From the NCBI GenBank assembly GCA_902784305.1, contig CACZUK010000028.1, positions 1-39,015 on the forward strand: a DNA stretch of 39,015 nt, given 5' to 3'. Of this stretch, positions 1-7,861 are shown one piece after another (the stretch's first letter is position 1; each line of letters starts with the position of its first letter). Source of the DNA: Oscillospiraceae bacterium (GTDB lineage Bacteria; Bacillota; Clostridia; Oscillospirales; Oscillospiraceae). The notes beneath the pieces are model-generated. The model was given only the letters and a program-made list of their open reading frames with translations, ran no database searches and was not told where the DNA came from. The position numbers and the translations under genes are program-made.

Positions 1-2036
1 GCGCCGTTGGTCAGGGACTTCTCGACCACCGTTGCCACGATGATCTCCGGGTCGTCGATGGGGGCGAAGGCCACGAACACGGCGTTGTAGCGTTTGGTTT
101 TGCCCAGCTCGGCGGTACCCGTCTTACAGGCCACCTTCACGCCGCTGTCCTCCAAATCCTTGAAATAGGTGATTTTATCCGCCTCGATGACCTGCCCCAT
201 GCCGGTGGCAATGGCCTTCTGGGTGGCGCTGCTCAGCTCCACCTCGCCCATCTTTTTGCTCTTGTGCTGGTGGACAATGGCGGTGTTGTCGCTGGACTTG
301 GCGTTTTTGAGCAGGTGCGCGTCCAGCCGCTTGCCGCCCCGGCAGAAGGTGGCGATATAGTTGGCCAGCTGGAGCACGGTGAACTGGTTGTCCGACTGGC
401 CGATGGCGGCGGAGGTCACGTTGCCCGGATACCAGATGCCGCCGGGGATGGTGGCGGCGAACTCCGGCCCGGCCAGGTGCCCCACGCTCTCCGCCAGCTC
501 GATGCCGGTGGGCTGAGCCAGGCCGTAGTCGGTGGCGATTTTGTTCAGATGGTCGATGCCCAGGCTCCAGCCCATGGTGTAGAAGTACACGTTGCAGGAG
601 TCCCGCACCGCCTCGGACAGGTTGTCGTAGCCGTGACCGGCGCTGTACCAGCACTTCTGCTTCAGCCCGTGCTCATGGTACACGCCGGTGCACTTGACCT
701 CTGTGTTCAGAGTGGCCACGCCGTAGTCGATGGCGGCGGTGCCGGTGCACATTTTGAAGGTGGAACCGGGGGCGTAGATGCCGTTCAGGGCCCGGTTGAG
801 CAGGGGCAGGCGCTTGTCCTTGGCCAGCTTCTTATAGTTGTCGTTGTACTTGTCCGCCTGAAAGGTGGGGTAGGAGGCCATAGCCAGGATGCTGCTGTCA
901 TCGGCCCGGAGCACCACGGCGGCGCTGCCCCCCTCGCCGTTGTTGAGGGCGTCGGTGTATTCTGCCAGGGCCTTTTCCGCGGCGGCCTGGAGCTCAATGT
1001 CCAGGGTCAGGGCCACATTGTTGCCCACCTGGGGCTGCACCGGATAGCTCACGCCCACCACATTGCCCGCGTCGTCGTAGGTGGTGCGCTGGGTGCCGTC
1101 CACGCCCCGGAGGTACTGCTCAAAGGCGGATTCCACCCCCGACAGGCCGATGGAGTCGTTCATATGGTAGGTGTTGGTGTCCGGGTCGGCGTTGAGCTCC
1201 TCCCACTTTTCGGCGGAGATGGCACCCACCTGGCCCAGCAGATGAGCGGCGGAGTCGGTCTTGTAGTTGCGCACGGACAGGCTTTCGGTGTCCACGCCGG
1301 GCAGCTGGGCCTCCTTGATGTCGGTGATGAAGTGGATGTCCACGTCCTTGGCAAAGTAGTAGTCCGTCCACAGGATGCGCTCGTTGCCCTCGCCGCCCCG
1401 GAGGTAGGCGGAGTAGAGCACGCCCAGCAGGGTCCGCTGCTCCGCCTGCTCCAGGCGCTGAATGCCGAAGTAGCGGACCATATTCTTCACCAGCTGGTCA
1501 GCGGAGGTGGTGACGCCGCCCCAGTTGGGGGTGTCCTTCTCCTCGTTGATGCGCTGCATGAGCCGGTAGAGACGGGTGTTGGAGGTCTTGCCGTCCTCCC
1601 CCACCACCTTGTACATGTCAAAGGGCTCTTTGGTCTCCCCGGTCTTCAGGTCGATATAGCTGTAGGGCGCGCTCTGGGAGACGGGAAACTCCTCGTCCAC
1701 CCACTCCACCTTGTGCTTGCTGCACAGGGCGAGCAGCTGCTGCACCACCTTGGCCTGGTCCTCGGGCTGGCCCATGGCGCTCAGGTCCAGGGTGACCACA
1801 TAGCTGGCCTTGTTGGTCACCAGCACCCGGCCGTAGCGGTCGGTGATGTCGCCCCGGGCGGCCTGCACGATTTTGGAGGTGTAGAAGGTGTTGATGGCGT
1901 CGGACTCCTCCGGGTCGATGGCCTTGGCGGGGTTGAGCATATTGTCGTAGCACAGCCAGAGGAAGACCCCTGCCAGAGCCCCCAGCATCAGGCCCAGCAC
2001 GGCGGTGCGCAGGTACAGGCTGATTTTTTCACTCAT
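1..2036 (-). CDS. mrdA: Penicillin-binding protein 2 (rod-shape transpeptidase), 3' end outside window
   Basis: Class B penicillin-binding protein that cross-links peptidoglycan during cell elongation, working outside the membrane with the MreCD/RodA elongasome. About 678 codons are visible and the gene runs off the left edge without a stop. A single hydrophobic segment near residues 8-28 anchors it. The transpeptidase motifs are in order: SxxK (STFK, Ser about 425), SxN (SCN, about 480) and KTG (KTGT, about 638). The start ATG at 2036 lies 3 nt after the mreD stop, so translation is probably coupled. The order maf-mreC-mreD-mrdA on one strand is the classic arrangement and identifies it as the elongation PBP2 rather than a division or spore PBP. 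Only the extreme C-terminus is missing. Confidence 0.95.
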   Translation of the reverse strand, partial: MSEKISLYLRTAVLGLMLGALAGVFLWLCYDNMLNPAKAIDPEESDAINTFYTSKIVQAARGDITDRYGRVLVTNKASYVVTLDLSAMGQPEDQAKVVQQLLALCSKHKVEWVDEEFPVSQSAPYSYIDLKTGETKEPFDMYKVVGEDGKTSNTRLYRLMQRINEEKDTPNWGGVTTSADQLVKNMVRYFGIQRLEQAEQRTLLGVLYSAYLRGGEGNERILWTDYYFAKDVDIHFITDIKEAQLPGVDTESLSVRNYKTDSAAHLLGQVGAISAEKWEELNADPDTNTYHMNDSIGLSGVESAFEQYLRGVDGTQRTTYDDAGNVVGVSYPVQPQVGNNVALTLDIELQAAAEKALAEYTDALNNGEGGSAAVVLRADDSSILAMASYPTFQADKYNDNYKKLAKDKRLPLLNRALNGIYAPGSTFKMCTGTAAIDYGVATLNTEVKCTGVYHEHGLKQKCWYSAGHGYDNLSEAVRDSCNVYFYTMGWSLGIDHLNKIATDYGLAQPTGIELAESVGHLAGPEFAATIPGGIWYPGNVTSAAIGQSDNQFTVLQLANYIATFCRGGKRLDAHLLKNAKSSDNTAIVHQHKSKKMGEVELSSATQKAIATGMGQVIEADKITYFKDLEDSGVKVACKTGTAELGKTKRYNAVFVAFAPIDDPEIIVATVVEKSLTNG

Positions 2037-2039
2037 GGC

Positions 2040-2576
2040 TCATAGCTCCGTATCCGTTCGGAAGTTGTTGTAAACTGCGGCGAAAAGGTAGAAAACCGGC
2101 AGCAGGAACAGGGCGGAATACTCCGCCTCCGCGATGGCGATGGGCATCAGGGTGTCCAGCGCTATGCCGGCGCTCTGGCGCAGGTTCATGCCCAGCATGT
2201 GATAGAAGCCCACCCGGCTGGCCTCTGTGAGCAGGATGCCGAAGGCCCCGCACAGCACGCCGCCCAGCACCGTTTTGCCGATTTGGCGGCGGGTGGTGAA
2301 GCCGGAGAGCATCCCCACGATGGTGCAAATGGGAATCATCATGGTGCCGGAGCGGTAGTAGACCGCGCTGGAGAAGAAGCCCACCGCCAGGCCGTAGACC
2401 GCGCCGGGAAAGGACCCCTCAAAGCAGCCCACCGCCGCCACCGCCAGGGGGGCCAGCTCCGGGAGGGCGCCGTGGAAGGGAATCCGGTTGAAGAGGAGGG
2501 TTTTAAGCAGAAAGAGCAGGACATAGGCCAGGGCGTAGGCCGTCCACTTGATTTGCTCGCCGTTGTTGCGTCCCAT
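2040..2576 (-). CDS. mreD: Rod shape-determining protein MreD
   Basis: Small integral membrane protein of the elongasome. The 178-residue product is almost entirely hydrophobic, with about five or six membrane segments, the usual MreD size and profile. Sequence conservation in this family is weak, so the call leans on its position between mreC and mrdA. I chose ATG 2576 (Met-Gly-Arg-Asn): an AGGTGAC ribosome site lies just upstream and the start falls 10 nt after the mreC stop. A longer reading into mreC exists but overlaps it with no reason. The stop at 2040-2042 lies just before the mrdA start. Confidence 0.9.
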   Translation of the reverse strand: MGRNNGEQIKWTAYALAYVLLFLLKTLLFNRIPFHGALPELAPLAVAAVGCFEGSFPGAVYGLAVGFFSSAVYYRSGTMMIPICTIVGMLSGFTTRRQIGKTVLGGVLCGAFGILLTEASRVGFYHMLGMNLRQSAGIALDTLMPIAIAEAEYSALFLLPVFYLFAAVYNNFRTDTEL

Positions 2577-2586
2577 GGCAGTCACC

Positions 2587-3426
2587 TCAATCGTTGTCGA
2601 AGCCGGTGACCACGAACAGGGTGCCCAGCTCGTCCAGTTGGGCGGCGGGCTGCACCACGGCGTAGCGCTCCAGACCGGAGGGAGTGGCCTGAAGGGACTC
2701 CACATAGCCGATGACCAAACCGGAGGGGTAGGTGCCGTTGGCGCCGGAGGTCAGAACCTCGTCGCCGGAGATGAAGCTGACATCCTCGCCCAGGTAGGTG
2801 AGCTTGCAGCGGCCCTGCTGCATCATGTCCAGGTCGCTCTCCAGCATCACCGTGTCGCCGGTGCGGTACACATTGGCGCTCACCGAGATGTTGGGGTCGA
2901 TGATGGTAATCATTCTGGCCCAGTTGGTGCCCACCTCCTGGACCACGCCCACCAGATAGCCGGTGCCGGTGATGACCACGTCGCCCTTTTTGATGCCCGC
3001 GTTGGAGCCCTTGCTGATTTGCAGGGTGGACTCCCAGCTGGTGGAGCTGCCCTCGGTGACCTTCACGTCCATCAGCGTCAGGTCGGTCTTCTCCTCCACC
3101 AGGTTCAGGGCGGCGCGGAGGTGTTCATTCTCCGCCAGGGCGTCCTGAGCCTCCCGGAGCTGAGAGCGCACGTCGGCCAGCTCCTGCTCCGCCAGGGCCA
3201 GCTTTTCGGACATCTGGTCGTAGCGGAAGGCGTAGTTGTACAGGCCCTCCAGCCACCCGGCAAAGGAGGACACCGTCCCCTGTACCGGCGTGGACACGAT
3301 GCCCAGCACGTTGGACAGGGGCGAGGTCAGATTGGGCAGCACCGCGGAGGTGATGGTCAGCACCCCCGTCAGGGCCAGGGCCACAATCAGAACCCAGATT
3401 CCGTTTTCGTGGAAATAGTTTTTCAA
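2587..3426 (-). CDS. mreC: Rod shape-determining protein MreC
   Basis: Bitopic scaffold protein that links the cytoskeletal and wall-synthesis parts of the elongation machine. The 279 residues show an N-terminal membrane segment (about 10-30), a coiled-coil rich in Glu/Ala/Leu (about 70-115), and the two-lobed beta domain with MreC-like text such as GDVVITGTGYLVGVV near 150-165. The start codon is TTG (3426-3424), with AAAGGGAG nine bases upstream. There is no mreB between maf and mreC, although it often sits there in Firmicutes. If present, mreB must be elsewhere in the genome. Confidence 0.93.
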   Translation of the reverse strand: MKNYFHENGIWVLIVALALTGVLTITSAVLPNLTSPLSNVLGIVSTPVQGTVSSFAGWLEGLYNYAFRYDQMSEKLALAEQELADVRSQLREAQDALAENEHLRAALNLVEEKTDLTLMDVKVTEGSSTSWESTLQISKGSNAGIKKGDVVITGTGYLVGVVQEVGTNWARMITIIDPNISVSANVYRTGDTVMLESDLDMMQQGRCKLTYLGEDVSFISGDEVLTSGANGTYPSGLVIGYVESLQATPSGLERYAVVQPAAQLDELGTLFVVTGFDND

Positions 3427-3456
3427 GAGAAATAACTCCCTTTCTTTGGGGGTTCC

Positions 3457-4026
3457 CTAGAGAATCTTTATACCGAAGCGCGCCAGCATCCGGCCCAGAC
3501 GGCAGACGGGCAGGCCCACCACATTATAGAAGTCGCCCTGGATGCTGTCAACCAGCAAAGCGCCCATTCCCTGGATTCCGTAGGCGCCCGCCTTGTCCAT
3601 GGGCTCGCCGGTGGCGATGTAGGCCAGAATCTCCTGCTCCGTCAGGCTGCGGAAGCGAACCTGAGTCGCCACGGCGTCCAGCCGCTGCTCCCCGCCCCTC
3701 AGCAGGGCCAGGCCCGTGTAGACGGTGTGGCAGCGTCCGGAGAGCCCGGAGAGCATTTCAAATGCGTGAGCGGCGTCCCGGGGCTTGCCCAGAATCTGCC
3801 CATCCAGCACCACGATGGTGTCCGCGCCGATGACTACATCGTCCGGGGCACAGCGCCGGGCCACCTCCGCGGCCTTCTGGAGGGAGAGCTGCTGCACGTA
3901 CTCCGCCGGAGGCAGGGAGGGGTCGGCCTTCTCCTCTCCTTTGGCGGGAATGATTTCAAATTCCAGCCCCATCTGCGCCAGAAGCTCCTTCCGGCGGGGG
4001 GACTGGGAGGCGAGAACAATCGACAT
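3457..4026 (-). CDS. maf: Maf family nucleoside triphosphate pyrophosphatase
   Basis: House-cleaning pyrophosphatase of the Maf/YhdE family (189 aa), which removes non-canonical or dTTP/UTP-type nucleotides from the pool. Family signatures visible are the N-terminal ASQSPRRKELL (residues 6-16), the acidic GADTIVVLDGQILGKP segment (about 67-82), and the Y-x-T-G and KAGAYGIQG motifs. It precedes mreC by 30 nt and probably starts the maf-mreC-mreD-mrdA operon. The start ATG at 4026 has AAGGTGG four bases upstream. In many Firmicutes maf is found next to mreB/mreC, so the context agrees. Substrate specificity cannot be read from sequence alone. Confidence 0.95.
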   Translation of the reverse strand: MSIVLASQSPRRKELLAQMGLEFEIIPAKGEEKADPSLPPAEYVQQLSLQKAAEVARRCAPDDVVIGADTIVVLDGQILGKPRDAAHAFEMLSGLSGRCHTVYTGLALLRGGEQRLDAVATQVRFRSLTEQEILAYIATGEPMDKAGAYGIQGMGALLVDSIQGDFYNVVGLPVCRLGRMLARFGIKIL

Positions 4027-4454
4027 AAAACCACCTTTTTAATTCACAATTTACACTGCCGCGCGGCCGACAGGAGCCGCGAAGAAAAAATGAGCGGCGG
4101 GAGTGCCCCTTGAGGGTAATGGCAATACCTCTGAGCGCGGCGTCCAGGCTGCCGTCTGGCCGGATGGCCAATTCCTTAGAAGACGGCGTGCAGGGAGCTG
4201 CGGCTCCTTGAGCCGCGTGAGCCGCAGAGCTACAGCCCATTGGGCTGTGCGAGTCGGAATTCACAATGCACAATTGGGAGTGCGCCCGAAGCTGGAAAAG
4301 AAGCCTGTCCGCGTCAAAATAGGGAAACTCTGCTGAAATTGCAAAACTGTGTTTCCTGAGTTTACCCGACAGGAGCGTGAAGGTTTCGGGGGTTCTCAGG
4401 GGACGCTTTGCAAAGCGCCCCCTGAGCGGGGTACAGCCGCGGAGCCTCCCGGCC
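4027..4454. other. Palindrome-rich intergenic region between dut and maf
   Basis: This 428-bp gap holds no convincing gene. It contains several strong inverted repeats. One pairs AGCTGCGGCTC near 4196 with GAGCCGCAGAGCT about 12 nt later. Another is ACAGCCC-att-GGGCTGT near 4231. A third is a 32-bp near-perfect palindrome at 4395-4426. Two similar AATTCACAAT strings occur at about 4041 and 4258 in the same orientation, as if bounding a roughly 230-bp unit. The make-up (paired AT-rich ends, GC hairpins, no open frame that looks coding) fits a small non-coding repeat element. This is inference, because no second full copy is present in the window. Confidence 0.5.
4395..4426. repeat. 32-bp near-perfect palindrome downstream of dut
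   Basis: The halves 4395-4410 and 4411-4426 are reverse complements except for one mismatched pair, centred on TTTG|CAAA. It lies 29 nt past the dut stop. No T-run follows on either strand, so it does not look like a standard intrinsic terminator. It could protect the dut transcript end or be a REP-like repeat. Confidence 0.7.
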
Positions 4455-4904
4455 TCAGCGTCCGGTGGAGCCGAAGCCCCCCACGCCGCGCGCGGTGTCG
4501 TCCAGCTCATCCACCTGCTCCAGCTCAGCCTGCACCACAGGCACCACCGCCATCTGGGCGATGCGCTCGCCGGGCCGGATGAGGTAGTCCTCCGCGCCGG
4601 TGTTCAGCAGCCCCACGGCCACCTCGCCGCGGTAGTCGCTGTCGATGACGCCCACGCCGTTGGACAGGCAGACGCCCTTTTTGATGCCCAGCCCGGAGCG
4701 GGCAAAGACCAGCGCCACATAGCCCGCGTCGGGCAGGGCGATGGCGATGCCCGTGGGCACGGTGCAGCGCGCTCCGGCCTTCAGCACAACCGGCTCGTCG
4801 ATGCAGGCGTGGAGGTCCATGGCAGCCGCTCCCGCGCTGGCGTAGTAGGGAAAGGGAATCTCTGTCCCGATTTTGGGGGAAACAGCCTTGATTTTCAGCT
4901 TCAT
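4455..4904 (-). CDS. dut: Deoxyuridine 5'-triphosphate nucleotidohydrolase (dUTPase)
   Basis: Trimeric dUTPase that hydrolyses dUTP to dUMP and pyrophosphate, keeping uracil out of DNA and feeding thymidylate synthesis. At 149 aa it has the standard length. The five conserved motifs are visible in order: AMDLHA near 28, FARSGLGIKKGV near 68-79, a GVIDSDYRGE motif near 85-94 (catalytic Asp within), GERIAQM near 112, and the C-terminal arm GGFGSTG, which closes over substrate. The ATG at 4904 has AAAGGAACG upstream. It follows the U32 peptidase gene by 47 nt on the same strand, so zapA - U32 - dut is probably one transcript. Confidence 0.97.
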   Translation of the reverse strand: MKLKIKAVSPKIGTEIPFPYYASAGAAAMDLHACIDEPVVLKAGARCTVPTGIAIALPDAGYVALVFARSGLGIKKGVCLSNGVGVIDSDYRGEVAVGLLNTGAEDYLIRPGERIAQMAVVPVVQAELEQVDELDDTARGVGGFGSTGR

Positions 4905-4951
4905 TGTATCGCGTTCCTTTGTGATTTGGTGTCGATTCCGGGGCTGTGGCT

Positions 4952-7039
4952 CTATTCCACGTTCCGGTTGTACAAGCCCCGGGTGAAGTCCTTCGGCGGC
5001 GCGGCCCGGAGCGTGCGGTACTGCTCCAGAATCGCCGCGCATTCCTCCGGCGTCTCCGTGGTGAAGTGCAGCCGGGCCGCCCAGAGCCCGCAGCTCTGCC
5101 AAAGCTCCGGCTTGTCCGCCAGGTAGAGAGGGGTGCAGTTCCAGATTTCGTTGCGGCAGCCGTAGGCGTGAACCACCGGGAACTGCTTCCCCTTCCGGTC
5201 CGTGAGCACCGCCTCTTTGCCGGTCTTCCAGTGACACGCGCACTTCCCCGTGCGGTTTCGGATGATGCAGTTCTCCATGACCATCAGCGGAAGACGGCCA
5301 TAGACCAGCAGCTCCGTGTCCAGCGGCTTGCTCAGCTCCCGCACCCGGGCGCTGCGCAGCTCAAAGGAGAGCACCGCCGAGGCCAGACCCAGCGCCTTGA
5401 GCCGGGCCAGCGTCTCGCTGTTGGTGACGCCCAGACCGAAGTCACCCCGGACCGCAAAGCCCAGCTTCTGCGCCAGACGCACCCCGGACCAGGTGGAGGC
5501 GTAGGCGGCGCTCACGCCCCGCGCCCGGAGCGTTTTCAGCTGCGCCCGGGCAGTCTCCTGCTCCCGGTCCCAGAGAATCCGGGGCAGCACCACGGCCGCT
5601 TCGATTCCATTTTGTATAATTTTGTCAACAATCTCCAGATTGGAGAGCAATTCCTCCAGCGGCAGGGCCACAGAGGCGGGCTTTTGGCCCAGCAGCGCGT
5701 CCGTCACCTGAGCGGCGCGCTCCGCCCAGAGGGTGAATACCGGCGCCTGGGTCCGGTTGGACAGCGCCGGTGGAGGCGTATAGGGCGCGGTGGGGCGCTG
5801 GGGACGCTCCGTCCGCCGGGCGGAAAGCTGTTCCAGAGCGGCGCGGCGCAGGGTGTTCAGCTCCGACACCGGCAGGGACAGCCCCTCCCCCACCTGGGCG
5901 GTGAAGTCCCGACAGAAATAGGGGGTGCCGCCGGTTTTGGTGAGCTGCTTTTCCAGCAGCGCGGCGTCCAGAGGCCGGGTGCGGGCGGTCTGAGGCACGC
6001 TGCCCCGGACGGTGACGCTGTGCACGCCGTCGGAGGCGGTGAGGGCGGCCTCCTCCCCCGCCGACACGCGGGCGGCGAGGGTGACGGGCACCCGGGGCTG
6101 CTCCTTGGCGTAAAAACGGCGCTGCTGGGCGAACAGCTCCTCCGGCGGGGCGGTGTTCTCCCGGATGCCGAACATTTTGGGGCCGGTCTGGTCCAAAAAG
6201 TAGCCGTCGGTGAAGCCCTGACGGGAAAAGGCCTGCTCCAGCGCGCGCAGCTCCTCCGCCGAGGGGTTCCGGCCCTCCCGCAGGGCGGCGGCGTAGACCC
6301 GGGTGACCACACTGACGTACTCCGGGCGCTTCATGCGTCCCTCAATCTTCGCGCAAGCCACGCCCATCTCCTCCAGCTCCCGGAGGTGACGGGCCAGGCT
6401 CATGTCCTTCAGAGACAGCAGCGGCGCGGTGGCCTTGCCGTTCCAGCCGTAGTTCAGGCGGCAGGGCTGGGCGCACATGCCCCGGTTGCCGCTGCGGCCT
6501 CCCACCACGGAGGAGAAAAAGCACTGGCCGGAGTAGCACATGCACAGGGCGCCGTGGACGAAGACCTCGATTTCCACCGGGGAGTGGGCACAGATGTGCG
6601 CAATCTGGTCCCGGCTCAGCTCCCGGCTGAGCACCACCCGCTCCATGCCCAGCTCCGCGGCGAAGCGAACGCCCTCCAGGTCGTGGAGGGTCATCTGGGT
6701 GGAGGCGTGAAGGGGCAGCTCCGGCGCGGTGCGGCGCAGCAGCTCCGCCACGCCCAAATCCTGCACCAGCACGGCGTCCACGCCGGTGTCGCTGGCGAAG
6801 GCGGCAAGCTCCGCCGCCTGGGTCAGCTCCCGGTCATAGAGCAGGGTGTTCATGGTGAGGTAGACCCGCACGCCCCGCAGATGGCAGTAGTCCACCGCCT
6901 GGGAGAGGTCCTCAGAGGAGAAGTTGGCCGCGCCGCGCCGGGCGTTGAAGTCGCCCGCGCCCAGGTAGACCGCGTCGGCGCCGGCCTGAACCGCCGCCCG
7001 GACCGCCTCCGGGGAGCCGGCGGGGGAGAGCAGCTCCAT
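4952..7039 (-). CDS. U32 family peptidase / RlhA-type 23S rRNA hydroxylation protein
   Basis: The 695-aa product starts with the TIM-barrel-like U32 core (MELLSPAGSPEAV, then a GADAVYLG motif at 20-27). It carries the family signature around EVFVHGALCMCYSGQC near residue 155, plus further conserved cysteines in the MCAQPC segment, the set expected to bind an iron-sulfur cluster. The length matches the long form with a C-terminal DUF3656-type region. Long U32 proteins include RlhA, needed for hydroxylation of 23S rRNA C2501 in E. coli. Others were described as collagenase-like, so peptidase activity is not assured. Its ATG overlaps the zapA stop (TAATG), a coupled arrangement common in Clostridia. 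Confidence 0.9.
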   Translation of the reverse strand: MELLSPAGSPEAVRAAVQAGADAVYLGAGDFNARRGAANFSSEDLSQAVDYCHLRGVRVYLTMNTLLYDRELTQAAELAAFASDTGVDAVLVQDLGVAELLRRTAPELPLHASTQMTLHDLEGVRFAAELGMERVVLSRELSRDQIAHICAHSPVEIEVFVHGALCMCYSGQCFFSSVVGGRSGNRGMCAQPCRLNYGWNGKATAPLLSLKDMSLARHLRELEEMGVACAKIEGRMKRPEYVSVVTRVYAAALREGRNPSAEELRALEQAFSRQGFTDGYFLDQTGPKMFGIRENTAPPEELFAQQRRFYAKEQPRVPVTLAARVSAGEEAALTASDGVHSVTVRGSVPQTARTRPLDAALLEKQLTKTGGTPYFCRDFTAQVGEGLSLPVSELNTLRRAALEQLSARRTERPQRPTAPYTPPPALSNRTQAPVFTLWAERAAQVTDALLGQKPASVALPLEELLSNLEIVDKIIQNGIEAAVVLPRILWDREQETARAQLKTLRARGVSAAYASTWSGVRLAQKLGFAVRGDFGLGVTNSETLARLKALGLASAVLSFELRSARVRELSKPLDTELLVYGRLPLMVMENCIIRNRTGKCACHWKTGKEAVLTDRKGKQFPVVHAYGCRNEIWNCTPLYLADKPELWQSCGLWAARLHFTTETPEECAAILEQYRTLRAAPPKDFTRGLYNRNVE

Positions 7040-7359
7040 TACTTCTTACGCCCCTGGGAGAGGCTGAAAATCTCCATTTTCAGGTCGGAAATCTCCCGGT
7101 TCAGCTTGGCGCGCTCGTCCAGAGCCTCCTTGAGCTGGCGCTGGAGGTTCTGGGAGGCCTGCTTCTCGTGGAAGTAGCTGTCAGCGATGTTCATGGCCGC
7201 CATGGTGGCCGAATCCACCGCGGAGGTGTGCAGGGCCGCGTTGATCTGTCCGATCTGAGCGTCCACGTACTCCGCCACCTTCTCAATGTAGCCGTCGTTG
7301 TTCTCCGAGGAAAGGGTGTAGCCTCTGCCGTCAATGACCACTTTAATCTTGTACATCAT
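7039..7359 (-). CDS. zapA: Cell division protein ZapA
   Basis: Small FtsZ-ring-associated protein that bundles FtsZ protofilaments at midcell. The 106 residues show the beta-rich head (KIKVVIDGRGYTLSSE, 4-19), the YIEKVAEYVDAQI helix, the MAAMNIADSYF segment and a C-terminal coiled-coil (about 68-100), as in the Firmicutes family. Two adjacent ATG codons (7359 and 7356) could both serve. GGGAGG precedes them by about 9 nt. A TATAAT box on the minus strand at 7437-7432 may be the -10 element, but its -35 partner is poor. It is the first gene of the zapA-U32-dut group. Confidence 0.93.
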   Translation of the reverse strand: MMYKIKVVIDGRGYTLSSENNDGYIEKVAEYVDAQIGQINAALHTSAVDSATMAAMNIADSYFHEKQASQNLQRQLKEALDERAKLNREISDLKMEIFSLSQGRKK

Positions 7360-7581
7360 GAAAATCTCCCTCCCGGCCTGCCGCCGATGATTTATTTATG
7401 AAAGGGCATAATAAGACACCATAACAGCCTTATTATAGCACAAGGGATGGGGGCTTGAAAAGAGGCACTTGCACCGCGTTCACAGAAAGTTTTTCAGCGA
7501 GCGGCGAAGCGGAGATTGCTTCGCCCCTTGCCTTTATAATTTTTCCCATTTCCGGCAAACTAAGGGGCGGAGGTGATTCCC

Positions 7582-7806
7582 ATGCTTTCAGGGAAAGTGA
7601 CACAGGTGCTCACGGTGCCCCGGCGGCTGGAGGGGCTGGAGGGCCTCTCACTGGTGCAGGTGCAGACCCAGGGCGCGCTGCTGACGGCGGCGGACGCGCT
7701 GGGCGCGGTGCCGGGGGAGCAGGTGGTGGTGAGCCAGGGCCCGGCGGCCCGGGCGGCCTTCGGCACCAACTGCCCGGCGGACGCCGTGGTGGTTTGCGTG
7801 CTCTGA
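7582..7806 (+). CDS. Orphan EutN/CcmL-family bacterial microcompartment vertex protein
   Basis: A 74-residue protein of the fold that forms pentamers closing the corners of bacterial microcompartment shells. The family pattern is clear: SGKVTQVL at the N-terminus, LEGLSLVQVQ near 18-27, a DALGAVPGEQVVVSQG stretch near 39-54 and a C-terminal PADAVVVCVL. The start ATG 7582 has GGAGG exactly 8 nt upstream. A GTG nine bases earlier would add three residues but overlaps that site. No shell hexamer (BMC-H/T), encapsulated enzyme or cofactor gene lies in the window. It stands alone between divergent zapA and a convergent export operon. An upstream 8-bp hairpin (7503-7525) is the only other structure seen. 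Confidence 0.8.
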   Translation: MLSGKVTQVLTVPRRLEGLEGLSLVQVQTQGALLTAADALGAVPGEQVVVSQGPAARAAFGTNCPADAVVVCVL

Positions 7807-7818
7807 GGAGCCCCGCGA

Positions 7819-7853
7819 TAAAAAACCCCACAGGGCGGCTGTGCCCTGTGGGG
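7819..7853 (-). terminator. Intrinsic terminator of the glycopolymer export genes
   Basis: Perfect 10-bp stem (CCCCACAGGG 7826-7835 with CCCTGTGGGG 7844-7853). Read on the minus strand, it is followed by TTTTTT (A-run 7819-7825 on the plus strand). It sits 9 nt past the stop of the permease gene and also faces the end of the eutN-like gene. Confidence 0.9.
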
Positions 7854-7861
7854 GAAGCGAA

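Noticed and set aside
264..2045. 593-codon plus-strand frame opposite mrdA
   Set aside because: Shadow of PBP2, which has all three transpeptidase motifs in the correct frame.
4395..4426. Intrinsic terminator of dut
   Set aside because: Strong palindrome, but no T-run follows on either strand.
4946..7177. 743-codon plus-strand frame opposite the U32 peptidase
   Set aside because: Antisense of a gene carrying the U32 signature, overlapping start/stop with zapA, and a clear operon context.
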